The translations under genes and the position numbers were made by a program. From Enterococcus faecalis (GTDB lineage: Bacteria > Bacillota > Bacilli > Lactobacillales > Enterococcaceae), in the NCBI RefSeq assembly GCF_029024925.1, contig NZ_CP118962.1, forward strand, positions 222,501-286,500: DNA of 64,000 bases, given 5' to 3'. Under the pieces are notes generated by a model that saw only the letters and a program-made list of their open reading frames with translations, had not been told where the DNA came from and made no database searches. Below, one piece after another: positions 12,037-23,806 of this stretch; within the stretch, counting starts at the first letter, position 1; the number at the start of each line of letters is the position of its first letter.

Positions 12037-12972
12037 ATGGAGACAAAAAAATCGAGCGGCATGTTTGCAGTTATTGCCGCACTGATTGCGAATATTTTAG
12101 TAGCGATTAGTAAATTTGTTGGTTTTGCTTTAAGTGGTAGTACCGCTATGATGAATGAAAGTATCCACAGTGTCGTGGACTGTAGTAATCAGGTGTTATT
12201 GCTTTTTGGGAATAAGCGCGCTTCTCGTGGACAAAGTGCGTTACATCAATTTGGAGAAGGCCGTGCAAAATACTTTTTTAGTACAATTGTTGCAACGATG
12301 CTCTTTTTTGGTGGGGGCGCGTTAGGCGTAATGGAGGCTATTCAGAAGTTACTGCATCCCTCTCATGAAGTAGAAAATGTGGCTATTGTCATTGGTATTT
12401 TAATTTTTGGTTTGCTTGTGGAAGGTAGCTCTTTGCGTGTAGCGATGAAAGAAATCAAAGAATTGAATACAGAGAAGTTATCGCTCTTAAAATTTTTGCG
12501 AGAAAGTCGTCACAGTGAAATTTTAATTATTTTTACGGAAGACTTTTGTGCGGTTATTGGTTTGTGTTTAGCTTTGGTGGGAACCCTTTTAACAATGGTA
12601 ACTGGGATTGCTGCATTTGATGCTATCAGTGGTTTACTGATTGGTTTACTATTAATGTGTGCAGCCATTTTCTTAGCGAAAGAATTTTATAGTTTGATTA
12701 TAGGAGAAAGTGTGACCGCTACAGATTTAGCAAAAATTAAAACCGCATTTGATCGGGCGGATGTTGAAAAACTAATTGATGTAAAGACCGTTCATTTAGG
12801 TCCAACTGAAATTTTAGTAGCGGCAAAAATTGATGTGGTAGAACCAATGGAAGAAGATGCACCTGATGTTGTGAATGCGATTGAACGAGACATTCGCAGT
12901 AAAATGCCTGATAAAAAAATCTATATCTATATTGAAGTTGACGATTATGATGTGAATTACGTTCGTAAATAA
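12037..12972 (+). CDS. Cation diffusion facilitator family transporter
   Basis: A 311-residue inner-membrane protein with about six helices followed by a cytoplasmic domain from about 230. The helix-2 motif NESIHSVVD gives the H-x3-D metal site. The helix-5 counterpart reads TEDFCAV, with an acidic pair in place of the usual HxxxD, so it resembles the ZnT9-like branch more than classical CzcD. Metal specificity cannot be read from this. It is a single gene with a GGAGG site; TTTACA-16 bp-TAAAAT upstream is a plausible promoter. Confidence 0.88.
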   Translation: METKKSSGMFAVIAALIANILVAISKFVGFALSGSTAMMNESIHSVVDCSNQVLLLFGNKRASRGQSALHQFGEGRAKYFFSTIVATMLFFGGGALGVMEAIQKLLHPSHEVENVAIVIGILIFGLLVEGSSLRVAMKEIKELNTEKLSLLKFLRESRHSEILIIFTEDFCAVIGLCLALVGTLLTMVTGIAAFDAISGLLIGLLLMCAAIFLAKEFYSLIIGESVTATDLAKIKTAFDRADVEKLIDVKTVHLGPTEILVAAKIDVVEPMEEDAPDVVNAIERDIRSKMPDKKIYIYIEVDDYDVNYVRK

Positions 12973-13016
12973 CAAATGAAAGAATAACTTTAAAAAACAA
13001 TATGGGGGAAGAAACG

Positions 13017-13415
13017 ATGCAAGAGGCAATTATAACAAGTACAGTAGATTTAACCAGTGGTGGTTGCAACGCCTGTGGCTTAGTGGAAGATACCGTCTAC
13101 ACATTAGCAATGAATGGAGTGGACATTCCGTTAGATGGCTTGACTGTTGCTCATCTAGTTTCTGCTGTTGTTGCCAGAAATGGATTTAAACAGGAGCTGC
13201 AAATGGATATGCTAGATGACGAATATATCCTTTATCGAAAAGAAGACACAGCAGTAACTTTTAAAGAAACGTACAATCATTTAAGCTACGATAACGGTTC
13301 TGAAAAAATCCAATCTAAAAATAAACTGGAAGATTTACCAAAACTTTTTGAACAAGTCAATCAAATCCTAACAACTGTTTTTGGAATTGAAACTGTCAAT
13401 TTTATTATAGAATAA
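13017..13415 (+). CDS. Conserved hypothetical protein
   Basis: A 132-residue soluble protein that I do not recognise. It contains a glycine/cysteine-rich GGCNACG element at about 16-22 and is otherwise mildly acidic with no signal peptide or membrane segment. The two close cysteines could bind metal or form a redox pair. The ATG preceded by GGGGGAAGAAACG was chosen; an in-frame ATG 15 bases earlier overlaps that ribosome site. It lies 44 bp after the cation transporter gene and ends at a terminator, so the two may be co-transcribed. Confidence 0.7.
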   Translation: MQEAIITSTVDLTSGGCNACGLVEDTVYTLAMNGVDIPLDGLTVAHLVSAVVARNGFKQELQMDMLDDEYILYRKEDTAVTFKETYNHLSYDNGSEKIQSKNKLEDLPKLFEQVNQILTTVFGIETVNFIIE

Positions 13416-13427
13416 AGTAAAAAATAG

Positions 13428-13482
13428 AACAGAAATTGGACAATCAATGAGTGAAAGAGATTGTCCAATCTCTGTTTTTTAA
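13428..13482 (+). terminator. Terminator after the hypothetical gene
   Basis: AACAGA plus AATTGGACAATC pairs with GATTGTCCAAT plus CTCTGTT, with a small bulge, followed by six T residues. Confidence 0.85.
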
Positions 13483-13512
13483 TGTATAAATAGAAATAAA
13501 GACAAAAAATGA

Positions 13513-14265
13513 TTAAGTTAAGTGAACGCCTTTATCGACATAAATGATGTCACCGACCACACCACTAGCTAGTTCACTGACTAAAAAGGCACAAGTGTTT
13601 CCGACTTCTTCAATGGTTACACCTGTTTTATCTGGTGTCCGCTCATTAGAAATACTAATCAATTGATCGTAGTCTTTTACACCAGTCACAGCCAATGTTT
13701 TAATCGCTCCTGCGGAGATTCCGTTGACACGAATTTTATCTGCAGCTAATTCAAAAGCTAAATATTTCACGGCAGTTTCTAAAGATGCTTTAGCAATCCC
13801 CATCATATTATAGTTAGGAATCGCACGTTCGGAACCTAAATACGTCAATGTGACAATTCCTGAACCAGGATTTAACAAAGGTTTCGCATAATGAGTGACT
13901 GCTAAAAGAGAGTAGCTACTAATATCTTGTGCTAATAGGAAACCATCACGAGTGATGTCACTAACGTTTCCAGACAATTCTTCTTTTTTGGCAAAAGCAA
14001 TCGCATGGACTAGTCCATCGATCGTGCCCACTTCATTTTTAATTGTTTCAAAGGCTGCTTGAATGGACGCATCAGAAGCAACATCGCACTCCACCAACAA
14101 ATCATTTTCATCTGCTAATTTAACCACTTGCTTTTTCATGCGTTCGTTTTGATACGTATAAATAACATTGGCCCCTTGATCTTTTAATGCTTTTGCACAG
14201 CCCCAAGCAATACTTTTTTTGTTGGCAACACCCATTACGACGACATTCTTATTTTGTAAAAACAT
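13513..14265 (-). CDS. fabI: Enoyl-[acyl-carrier-protein] reductase (NADH)
   Basis: A 250-residue short-chain dehydrogenase-type enoyl-ACP reductase carrying out the last step of each fatty-acid elongation cycle. The nucleotide-binding start (VMGVANKKSIAWG, 10-22) and the catalytic Y152-x6-K159 pair in NYNMMGIAKAS fit FabI. The ATG follows AAAGGAG. It is transcribed away from fabO-fabN, so the intergenic stretch serves both the saturated (fabI) and unsaturated (fabO-fabN) branches. Confidence 0.96.
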   Translation of the reverse strand: MFLQNKNVVVMGVANKKSIAWGCAKALKDQGANVIYTYQNERMKKQVVKLADENDLLVECDVASDASIQAAFETIKNEVGTIDGLVHAIAFAKKEELSGNVSDITRDGFLLAQDISSYSLLAVTHYAKPLLNPGSGIVTLTYLGSERAIPNYNMMGIAKASLETAVKYLAFELAADKIRVNGISAGAIKTLAVTGVKDYDQLISISNERTPDKTGVTIEEVGNTCAFLVSELASGVVGDIIYVDKGVHLT

Positions 14266-14320
14266 ATAAAATCTCCTTTAATAAAAAATTTTTGTTGATA
14301 GAATAGGCTTTTCTTCATCA

Positions 14321-14339
14321 AAATGTAAAAGTTACATTT
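14321..14339 (-). promoter_or_regulatory. Palindrome overlapping the presumed fabI promoter
   Basis: AAATGTAA and TTACATTT are perfect 8-bp arms around AAG. On the minus strand TTTACA followed after 18 bp by TATTCT is a plausible fabI promoter, and the palindrome covers its -35. An operator is inferred; it does not resemble the FabT boxes nearby. Confidence 0.45.
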
Positions 14340-14463
14340 ATTGAGTTGACGAATAAAATTTCAACTGGTATTATCTGTGTGAGAATGATAACAAAATCTT
14401 CTCAATTTTCTAATCTTGAAAAAAACAGACATTTTTCCTGATGTCTGAATTATTAACCAAAAT

Positions 14464-14480
14464 ACTTTGAAAGTCAAACT
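14464..14480 (+). promoter_or_regulatory. FabT-box-like palindrome 1
   Basis: ACTTTGAAAGTCAAACT resembles the FabT operator core TTTGA-N3-TCAAA known from streptococci. It lies about 90 bp before fabO and contains a TTGAAA that could serve as a -35 element. Confidence 0.6.
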
Positions 14481-14528
14481 ATTTTTCTTATTTTTTAAGA
14501 AAAAGTGCTGGAAACCGCATGAAATAAT

Positions 14529-14545
14529 AGTTTGATAATCAAAAT
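14529..14545 (+). promoter_or_regulatory. FabT-box-like palindrome 2
   Basis: AGTTTGATAATCAAAAT is a close match to the streptococcal FabT box and ends only a few bases before the CGGAGG ribosome site of fabO. Repression of fabO-fabN by FabT-acyl-ACP is inferred. Confidence 0.65.
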
Positions 14546-14562
14546 AAACTCGGAGGTACAGT

Positions 14563-15801
14563 ATGAAAAGAGTGGTCATAACCGGCATGGGTGCCGTAAC
14601 ACCATTAGGCAATACCGTAAAAGAATTTTGGCATAATCTAGTGGATGGCAAACTAGGAATTGGCAAAATTACTAAATTTGATTCTGAAGATACTGGGGTA
14701 GCTTTGGCTGGCGAAGTGAAAGAGTTTGACCCAAGTGCTGTTTTAGAACGCAAAGAGCAAAAAAGAATGGACTTATTTTCTCAATATGGCTTGGTCGCTG
14801 CTTTAGAAGCGTGGGAAATGAGTGGTTTAACAGAAGCAACGATTGACCCGACTCGTTTAGGTGTGATTGTCGGTAGTGGGATTGGCGGGATGACTACCTT
14901 ACAAGACCAAGTACGGGTAATGGATAAAAAAGGCGCAAAACGCGTAACACCATTTTTCGTGCCCATGGTAATTGCTAATATGGCAGCGGGAAATATTTCG
15001 ATTCGTTTAGGTGCAAAAGGACCTTCTCAAACTATCGTGACTGCTTGTGCTTCTGCGACGAATGCGATTGGTGAAGCTTTTCGCACGATTAAATATGGTT
15101 TAGCGGACATGATGGTAACTGGGGGGACAGAAGCCACAGTATGTGAAATTGGGATTGCAGGCTTTGCAGCATTGAATGCTTTAAATACAACAGAAGATGC
15201 GACTCGGGCTTCGATTCCTTTTGATAAAGAACGAAAAGGTTTTGTGATGGGTGAAGGCGCAGGAATGCTGGTTTTAGAAGAACTCGAGCATGCACAGAAA
15301 CGTGGCGCAACTATCTACGGCGAAATTGTTGGCTATGGCAGCAACTGTGATGCTAGCCACATGACCGCTCCTTTAAAAGACGGTAGTGGCGCGGCGGCTG
15401 CGATGGAAATGGCGATTGCAGAAGCAGGGATTACACCGGAACAAATTGGGTATATCAATGCTCATGGTACGTCAACCCCAGCGAATGACGCTGCGGAAAC
15501 AACGGCCATCAAGCGTGTCTTTGGTGAGCGAGCATCGCAAATTCCAATTTCAAGTACAAAGAGTATGACTGGACATTTATTGGGCGCGGCTGGCGGTATC
15601 GAAGCGATCGCTTGTGTGCAAACATTGCAAGAAGGAAAAGCTCATCCGACAGTAGGCTACCAAGTTGCTGATCCAGATTGTGATTTAGATTATGTCACAG
15701 AAGGTGCACGTGACATTACAGCGGACTATACAATTAGTAATTCGTTTGGCTTTGGAGGCCATAATGGTGTAATTTGCTTGAAGAAATGGGAGGAAAACTA
15801 G
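14563..15801 (+). CDS. fabO: 3-oxoacyl-ACP synthase II, FabF-type (FabO)
   Basis: A 412-residue condensing enzyme with catalytic C162 (TACASATNAIG), H301 (NAHGTSTPAND) and H338 (SMTGHLLGAAG). Of the two FabF-like proteins reported in E. faecalis, the one encoded beside fabN was shown to replace E. coli FabB in unsaturated fatty-acid synthesis and was named FabO; gene order identifies this one. It elongates the cis-3-decenoyl product made by its neighbour. The stop codon is one base before the fabN start, so the pair is translationally coupled. Confidence 0.92.
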   Translation: MKRVVITGMGAVTPLGNTVKEFWHNLVDGKLGIGKITKFDSEDTGVALAGEVKEFDPSAVLERKEQKRMDLFSQYGLVAALEAWEMSGLTEATIDPTRLGVIVGSGIGGMTTLQDQVRVMDKKGAKRVTPFFVPMVIANMAAGNISIRLGAKGPSQTIVTACASATNAIGEAFRTIKYGLADMMVTGGTEATVCEIGIAGFAALNALNTTEDATRASIPFDKERKGFVMGEGAGMLVLEELEHAQKRGATIYGEIVGYGSNCDASHMTAPLKDGSGAAAAMEMAIAEAGITPEQIGYINAHGTSTPANDAAETTAIKRVFGERASQIPISSTKSMTGHLLGAAGGIEAIACVQTLQEGKAHPTVGYQVADPDCDLDYVTEGARDITADYTISNSFGFGGHNGVICLKKWEEN

Positions 15802-15802
15802 T

Positions 15803-16237
15803 ATGAAAAAAGTAATGACTGCAACAGAAATTATGGAAATGATTCCTAATCGCTATCCGATTTGTTATATTGATTATGTGGATGAAATTATTCCAAATGA
15901 AAAGATTATTGCAACAAAAAATGTGACAATTAACGAAGAGTTTTTCCAAGGACATTTTCCTGGAAATCCAACAATGCCAGGCGTTTTGATTATTGAAGCA
16001 TTGGCACAAGTAGGTTCGATTTTAATCTTAAAAATGGATCAATTTGAAGGTGAAACGGCCTATATTGGCGGTATCAACAAAGCCAAATTCCGTCAAAAAG
16101 TGGTCCCTGGTGATGTCTTGAAATTACATTTTGAAATCGTCAAATTACGTGACTTTGTCGGCATCGGCAAAGCGACTGCTTACGTGGAAGATAAAAAGGT
16201 CTGCGAATGTGAATTGACGTTCATTGTGGGACGATAA
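15803..16237 (+). CDS. fabN: 3-hydroxyacyl-ACP dehydratase/isomerase FabN
   Basis: A 144-residue hot-dog-fold dehydratase with the FabZ active site H51 (GHFPGNPTMPG) and E65. In E. faecalis the FabZ homologue next to fabO was reported to be bifunctional, dehydrating and isomerising like FabA, and renamed FabN. The sequence alone cannot separate FabN from FabZ, so the name rests on its place beside fabO. A terminator follows immediately. Confidence 0.9.
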   Translation: MKKVMTATEIMEMIPNRYPICYIDYVDEIIPNEKIIATKNVTINEEFFQGHFPGNPTMPGVLIIEALAQVGSILILKMDQFEGETAYIGGINKAKFRQKVVPGDVLKLHFEIVKLRDFVGIGKATAYVEDKKVCECELTFIVGR

Positions 16238-16250
16238 AAAGATAATTAGA

Positions 16251-16282
16251 AAGAGCAAGCGGTGAAGGCTTGCTCTTTTTTT
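16251..16282 (+). terminator. Terminator of fabO-fabN
   Basis: AAGAGCAAGC/GCTTGCTCTT 10-bp stem with a 7-nt loop and a run of T. Confidence 0.92.
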
Positions 16283-16328
16283 GTTCTGGTATGATAAAAT
16301 TAATAAAAGAAGGTGCTGGAGGTAAATT

Positions 16329-17219
16329 ATGTTGAAAAACTTACAACCTCAATTTTTTAAACAAATAGTTATCTATGGTTTGTTATTTGTCTTTTGGGGA
16401 ACGCTTAACTATTTTTTTGAGAGTATTCCTAAAGGACTAAATCGTATAGTTTTCGGTATTTTGTCGTTTACTTATATTTTTTTGTATATGAAAAATAGAA
16501 AGAGTGTTTCAGGGAATAAAGGGGACTTGGCAATATGGATTTTAATTATTTCGGGATTTTTTGCATTGGTAGATGTTACTTATTATTTAAATATACGCGG
16601 CAAAATTACGCTATATTTCAGCTTAGTTTATATTTTATCAATAATTCTAATATTTATAGTATGTGAACTAAAAAGTGACCCTAAGATTAAATTGAAAAAT
16701 ATTCTAAAAATAAGTGCTGTTGTGTATAGTTTAGGTTTTTTTGATAGAGATTGGTGGACTGTAATACCATTATTTACTGCTTTTGTTTTGTTATTTTACT
16801 CTAAAGAAGGAATAGATTACTTTGCTCAAGAAGAACTTACTGAAATAAAAATACCAAATTTTTTACAAAAAAAATGGAGAAGGACAAAATTTTTAATAGT
16901 CATATGGTCGGTAATGCTTTATAGTTCATTTGTTATTTCAGATATTTTAGAATCTTGTGGCTGGATTAATAAAATTAGTTTATATTTTTTTCCAGAAGAC
17001 TCGCTAGAATTTTACAGAATCTGGTTTAGTAAAGGGTTAATACGTTTATGTATCTTAGGAATAATATATATTTTAGGAAAAAAATATCTGTTGAAATTTA
17101 AACCTGTAAACACATTAATAGAACTTTATAAAGAAGTGGCTAGAACAAATGAAACAGAGTTTAAAAGAAATACAAAAAAACACCAAATACAAAAAAATGC
17201 TCGTCGCAAATATAAATAA
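16329..17219 (+). CDS. Multi-span membrane protein of unknown function
   Basis: A 296-residue hydrophobic protein with seven or eight predicted membrane segments (about 12-28, 36-53, 67-84, 92-110, 125-160, 190-208, 235-252) and a strongly basic C-terminal tail. I do not recognise a family. Its composition is richer in AT and in Ile/Phe/Lys than its neighbours, as often seen in transferred genes. A GGAGG site precedes the ATG. It stands alone between the fab terminator and the pyrD promoter. Confidence 0.65.
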   Translation: MLKNLQPQFFKQIVIYGLLFVFWGTLNYFFESIPKGLNRIVFGILSFTYIFLYMKNRKSVSGNKGDLAIWILIISGFFALVDVTYYLNIRGKITLYFSLVYILSIILIFIVCELKSDPKIKLKNILKISAVVYSLGFFDRDWWTVIPLFTAFVLLFYSKEGIDYFAQEELTEIKIPNFLQKKWRRTKFLIVIWSVMLYSSFVISDILESCGWINKISLYFFPEDSLEFYRIWFSKGLIRLCILGIIYILGKKYLLKFKPVNTLIELYKEVARTNETEFKRNTKKHQIQKNARRKYK

Positions 17220-17310
17220 CACTAACGTAAAAAAACATGCTATAATCATAAAAAGCTTACGTGAAGGTGGTAAGCTTATGAGTAAAACAATTTACAGGAG
17301 GGTTTTTCTT

Positions 17311-18246
17311 TTGGATATTTCAGTAGAGTTTTCGGGACATAAATTGGCGAATGTGTTAATGAACGCATCAGGCATTCATTGTATGACAATTAAGGAAATG
17401 GACGAGTTAGCGGCTTCTCAAGCAGGTGCTTTTGTCGCTAAGACGGCAACACCTAATCCTCGTCAGGGCAATGAGGAACCACGGTATTTTGATACACCAT
17501 TAGGAAGTATTAACTCAATGGGCTTGCCTAATTTAGGGATTGATTATTATTTAGATTATCAGATTGCACGTCAAAAGGAATTTCCTGAGGAGTTACGCTT
17601 TTTATCTGTATCTGGTATGAATTATGAGGAAAATATTGCTATTTTAAAAAAAGTGCAAGAAAGTGAATACACAGGAGTGACAGAATTTAATTTGTCTTGT
17701 CCCAATTTGCCTGGTAAACCGCAAATTGCTTATGATTTTGAATTAACAGAAAAGCTTTTAACAGAAGTTTTCCAATTTTTTACTAAACCATTAGGTGTAA
17801 AATTACCCCCATTTTTTGATATTGCACATTTTGACGCAATGGCTGAAATTTTAAATAAATTCCCTTTAGTATACGTGAATAGTATTAATAGCATCGGTAA
17901 TGGTTTATATATTGACAGTGACAAGGAAGAAGTGGTCATTAAACCAAAAGGAGGTTTCGGTGGGCTGGGCGGCGAATATGTCAAACCAACAGCGTTAGCC
18001 AATGTTCGTGCGTTTGCGCAACGTTTGAAACCAGAAATCAAAATTATTGGAACCGGCGGTATTACATGTGGAAAAGATGTTTTTGAGCATCTTTTATGCG
18101 GTGCGACATTAGTACAAGTTGGCACACAATTGCATCAAGAAGGTCCACAAGTTTTTGAGCGTCTAGCCAAAGAATTACAAGAAATCATGGCAGCAAAAGG
18201 TTATGAAAGTATTGAAGAATTTCGTGGGAAATTGAAAGAGATGTAA
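17311..18246 (+). CDS. pyrD: Dihydroorotate dehydrogenase A (class 1A, fumarate type)
   Basis: A 311-residue cytosolic FMN enzyme oxidising dihydroorotate to orotate in pyrimidine synthesis. It closely resembles Lactococcus Pyr[13 protein letters not shown] near 16, K44 in [14 protein letters not shown], the catalytic-loop C130 in [12 protein letters not shown] and a GTGGI phosphate motif near the end. Class 1A enzymes use fumarate as acceptor. I chose the TTG start at 17311 because AGGAGGG lies 8 bases upstream and the family N-terminus begins there; an ATG at 17278 is the alternative. TATAAT at 17241 is a likely -10 element. It stands alone, not in a pyr operon. Confidence 0.93.
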   Translation: MDISVEFSGHKLANVLMNASGIHCMTIKEMDELAASQAGAFVAKTATPNPRQGNEEPRYFDTPLGSINSMGLPNLGIDYYLDYQIARQKEFPEELRFLSVSGMNYEENIAILKKVQESEYTGVTEFNLSCPNLPGKPQIAYDFELTEKLLTEVFQFFTKPLGVKLPPFFDIAHFDAMAEILNKFPLVYVNSINSIGNGLYIDSDKEEVVIKPKGGFGGLGGEYVKPTALANVRAFAQRLKPEIKIIGTGGITCGKDVFEHLLCGATLVQVGTQLHQEGPQVFERLAKELQEIMAAKGYESIEEFRGKLKEM

Positions 18247-18255
18247 CAAAAAAAC

Positions 18256-18287
18256 CGTCAAGAAATTTTCTTGACGTTTTTTTTTGT
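18256..18287. terminator. Bidirectional terminator between pyrD and the FusB-type gene
   Basis: CGTCAAGAAA/TTTCTTGACG with a T tract on the plus side and an A tract on the other. Confidence 0.88.
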
Positions 18288-18934
18288 TATTTCACAGCCT
18301 TAACATTTTCCATAAAGGCTTCCAAATATTCAGGTTGTGTTAATTGTTGGTTACAGGTGTCGCTATCATGGCAAATGTAATTGCCTTTTTTCGTGTAGGT
18401 TCCGTCGCCGCCTGATTTGGTGGTAGCTAGGAACATAGACACATTCGTGATTGTTTGACAGATGGAGCAAACACCTTTAACAATGGTGGGTGAAAGGGTG
18501 CCATGGACGCCGATTAATTTATTTTCTCGATAAGCTAAGATAAATTTTTTCTGAGTCCCAGCGTCGTTCCAACCGACATAGGTATTGTTCCGTAAATCCA
18601 TGTTTTCCCACTCAGGAATCTTTAACTTTTTCACTTTGCGAAAGACTTTCGTGACTTGTGGTGTTGAAGGTTCCTTAAAGGGCAGCACGGTTTCTTTTAA
18701 TTCGTCTAAATATTTTTCAGCACGTGCGCGTGTTAAACGACGATCCATCACTTTGTCCAACAAAATCGTAACAGCAGGGTGTTCTTCTGGAAATAACCCA
18801 TTGATTTTTTCGACACATAAGGCCTGGACAGTTTTGACAGTCGTAGCATCGTTAACAGACGTATAGGTATTTAGTAACACAGCGACTTGTTCTTTAATTA
18901 TGTTAAATTGGTAAGGTTGAATAGTTGGGTTCAT
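18287..18934 (-). CDS. EF-G-binding protein, FusB family
   Basis: A 215-residue protein of the FusB/FusC family, which binds elongation factor G and helps release it from the ribosome, giving fusidic acid resistance in staphylococci. The N-terminal helical half (to about 90) is followed by the EF-G-binding zinc domain; C156, C159, C188 and C194 (VCSIC and CHDSDTC) form the four-cysteine zinc finger. Whether this chromosomal copy gives resistance is not shown. It is preceded by a 17-codon leader peptide and by pairings that would hide its AAAGGA ribosome site, suggesting induction by slowed ribosomes. Confidence 0.85.
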   Translation of the reverse strand: MNPTIQPYQFNIIKEQVAVLLNTYTSVNDATTVKTVQALCVEKINGLFPEEHPAVTILLDKVMDRRLTRARAEKYLDELKETVLPFKEPSTPQVTKVFRKVKKLKIPEWENMDLRNNTYVGWNDAGTQKKFILAYRENKLIGVHGTLSPTIVKGVCSICQTITNVSMFLATTKSGGDGTYTKKGNYICHDSDTCNQQLTQPEYLEAFMENVKAVK

Positions 18935-18945
18935 GATTTTAAATT

Positions 18946-19016
18946 CCTTTCAAATAGACCGAGTACATACGCTGAAAGGCAATTTGTCTCACCAACGTAT
19001 GTTTAGTGACAGACAA
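18946..19016 (-). promoter_or_regulatory. Candidate translational attenuator upstream of the FusB-type gene
   Basis: On the minus strand three pairings can form. (B) TTGTCT-GT-CAC at the end of the leader ORF (19016-19006) pairs with GTGAGACAA (18992-18984). (C) CCTTTCA (18979-18973) pairs with TGAAAGG (18952-18946), which contains the ribosome site of the FusB-type gene. (A) ACATACG (19002-18996) pairs with CGTATGT (18971-18965). B and C can coexist and hide the ribosome site; A excludes both and would expose it. This is the layout of erm-type attenuators, found by eye only. Confidence 0.6.
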
Positions 19017-19056
19017 CCTCATGTGTTTTTGATAAAGATAGCGTTTGACGTATCAT
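19003..19056 (-). CDS. 17-codon leader peptide before the FusB-type gene
   Basis: The ORF MIRQTLSLSKTHEVVCH is preceded by AAAGGGGGTGATGAT, almost fully complementary to the 3' end of 16S rRNA, a far stronger site than that of the structural gene. The stop lies 68 nt before the start of the FusB-type gene. Its size, strong translation signal and the alternative pairings downstream suggest a regulatory peptide whose translation reports ribosome stalling. Confidence 0.65.
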   Translation of the reverse strand: MIRQTLSLSKTHEVVCH

Positions 19057-19288
19057 ATCATCACCCCCTTTAATGATTGATTTTTTCTATGTAAAAAGTG
19101 AAAATAATTGATGAAAGCTTGGTAATTCTAACGCAATTCAAGAAAAAAGGCAAGTTAAACTCGTTTTATTTCCCAATTCAATGTCTGGGGAGTGATAAAC
19201 TTCTAAAAAAGATACGTGATTTCCTAGATTAATCCTAGGTTATTTGCTACAATAATGAAGAATTAACCAGAGAAAAGGAGAAATTACA

Positions 19289-19849
19289 ATGATTGCAGCA
19301 AGCGATTTAAAAGCCGGTATGACTTTTGAGCAAGACGGCAAATTAATTAAAGTAATGGAAGCTAGCCACCACAAACCAGGTAAAGGTAACACGGTTATGC
19401 GTATGAAATTAAAAGATGTTCGTACGGGTTCAACAACAGATACAACAATGCGCCCAGATGAAAAAGTGAAAAAAGCGCACATCGATACAAAACCGGTTCA
19501 ATATTTATACAGCCAAGATGATATGGCTATTTTCATGGATTTAGAAACATATGAACAATATGAAGTACCAACTGCTTTAATTGAAGAAGAACTAAAATAT
19601 TTATTAGAAAATATGGAAGTAAAAATTCAATTTTATGGTGAAGAAGTCATTGGTTTAACTTTACCAACAACGGTAATCTTACGTGTTGCTGAAACACAAC
19701 CTTCAATCAAAGGCGCAACAGTAACTGGTTCTGGTAAACCCGCTACAATGGAAACAGGATTAGTTGTTAACGTTCCAGATTTTGTTGAAGCAGACGAATT
19801 ATTAGAAATCAATACTGCGGAAGGTACGTATTTAAAACGTGCTAAATAA
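19289..19849 (+). CDS. efp: Elongation factor P
   Basis: A 186-residue three-domain translation factor that rescues ribosomes at polyproline. K32 in the loop HHKPGKGNT is the position modified in Bacillus EF-P. All three OB/KOW domains are present and the length is exactly that of the family. AAAAGGAGAAATTACA precedes the ATG; TACAAT at 19248-19253 is a likely -10. It is monocistronic with its own terminator. Confidence 0.97.
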   Translation: MIAASDLKAGMTFEQDGKLIKVMEASHHKPGKGNTVMRMKLKDVRTGSTTDTTMRPDEKVKKAHIDTKPVQYLYSQDDMAIFMDLETYEQYEVPTALIEEELKYLLENMEVKIQFYGEEVIGLTLPTTVILRVAETQPSIKGATVTGSGKPATMETGLVVNVPDFVEADELLEINTAEGTYLKRAK

Positions 19850-19860
19850 GTAGCAGAAAA

Positions 19861-19888
19861 ACAGAAGGCTAGCCTTCTGTTTTTTTTT
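19861..19888 (+). terminator. Terminator of efp
   Basis: Perfect ACAGAAGG-CTAG-CCTTCTGT hairpin followed by nine T residues. Confidence 0.93.
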
Positions 19889-19955
19889 GGTCTATTAATT
19901 CTTTTGCCTATAAGAAAACCATTGGTGTGATAGGAAATAGCAATAGTTAGAATCG

Positions 19956-19985
19956 TTGACACTAGAAAATGGGAAATGGTATAGT
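19956..19985 (+). promoter_or_regulatory. Promoter of the Cys-rich leader ORF and mccAB
   Basis: TTGACA (19956-19961) and TATAGT (19980-19985) with an 18-bp spacer. It predicts a transcript start about 27 nt before the small ORF, as is usual for leader peptides. Confidence 0.75.
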
Positions 19986-20018
19986 TTGGTCAACACATGA
20001 CGAAGGAGGAAATCAACC

Positions 20019-20156
20019 ATGACGAAAAAACAAGCTAGCCCTTTTTTAGAAACGGAAAGCTGTTGTTGTATGGTGCAAAATAGTGCAGCATACTCTTTTG
20101 TGATGGGGAAAACCTCCGTTATTTCTGAAAAATTGCCTAACACGATTCCTCTCTGA
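20019..20156 (+). CDS. 45-residue ORF with three consecutive Cys codons; candidate cysteine-sensing leader peptide
   Basis: The ORF starts behind GAAGGAGGAAATCAACC and ends 22 nt before a strong terminator. Residues 15-17 are Cys-Cys-Cys (TGT TGT TGT). It is followed by the cysteine-biosynthesis pair mccA-mccB. AGCCCTTTTTT at codons 7-10 can pair with AAAAAAGG-T-GCT of the terminator 5' arm, giving a possible antiterminator. The simplest reading is transcription attenuation governed by cysteinyl-tRNA supply. A free-standing small Cys-rich peptide is the alternative. Confidence 0.65.
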   Translation: MTKKQASPFLETESCCCMVQNSAAYSFVMGKTSVISEKLPNTIPL

Positions 20157-20177
20157 ATCTAGACAACCAGAAATAAA

Positions 20178-20215
20178 CAAAAAAGGTGCTGATGCGATCA
20201 GCACCTTTTTGTTTT
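20178..20215 (+). terminator. Terminator between the Cys-rich ORF and mccA (candidate attenuator)
   Basis: AAAAAGGTGCTGAT/ATCAGCACCTTTTT, a perfect 14-bp stem with a GCG loop, followed by GTTTT. Its 5' arm can instead pair with bases 20037-20047 in the small ORF. Confidence 0.88.
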
Positions 20216-20245
20216 ATGTACATGTATTAGAAGGAGGAATTCGCT

Positions 20246-22311
<2,066 letters not shown>

Positions 22312-22313
<2 letters not shown>

Positions 22314-22349
22314 ACAAAAGGCCCTCGTCTTTAGACGAAGGCCTTTTGT

Positions 22350-22352
<3 letters not shown>
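22312..22352. terminator. Bidirectional terminator between mccB and a convergent GH1 gene
   Basis: AAACAAAAGGCC/GGCCTTTTGTTT arms around an inner TCGTCT/AGACGA hairpin. Confidence 0.9.
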
Positions 22353-23786
<1,434 letters not shown>

Positions 23787-23806
23787 TCAGTCCTTTGTTC
23801 AAATTT

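Noticed and set aside
13002..13016. Earlier ATG for the hypothetical protein after the CDF transporter
   Set aside because: That ATG overlaps the GGGGGAAG ribosome site that serves the ATG at 13017.
14418..14447. CAGACAT/ATGTCTG hairpin followed by T residues on the minus strand, considered as a fabI leader attenuator
   Set aside because: The likely fabI promoter lies between this hairpin and fabI, so the hairpin would not be in the fabI transcript. It may only insulate against antisense transcription.
16329..17219. Membrane protein considered as part of a pyr or fab operon
   Set aside because: It is separated from fabN by a strong terminator and from pyrD by a separate -10 element, and its composition differs.
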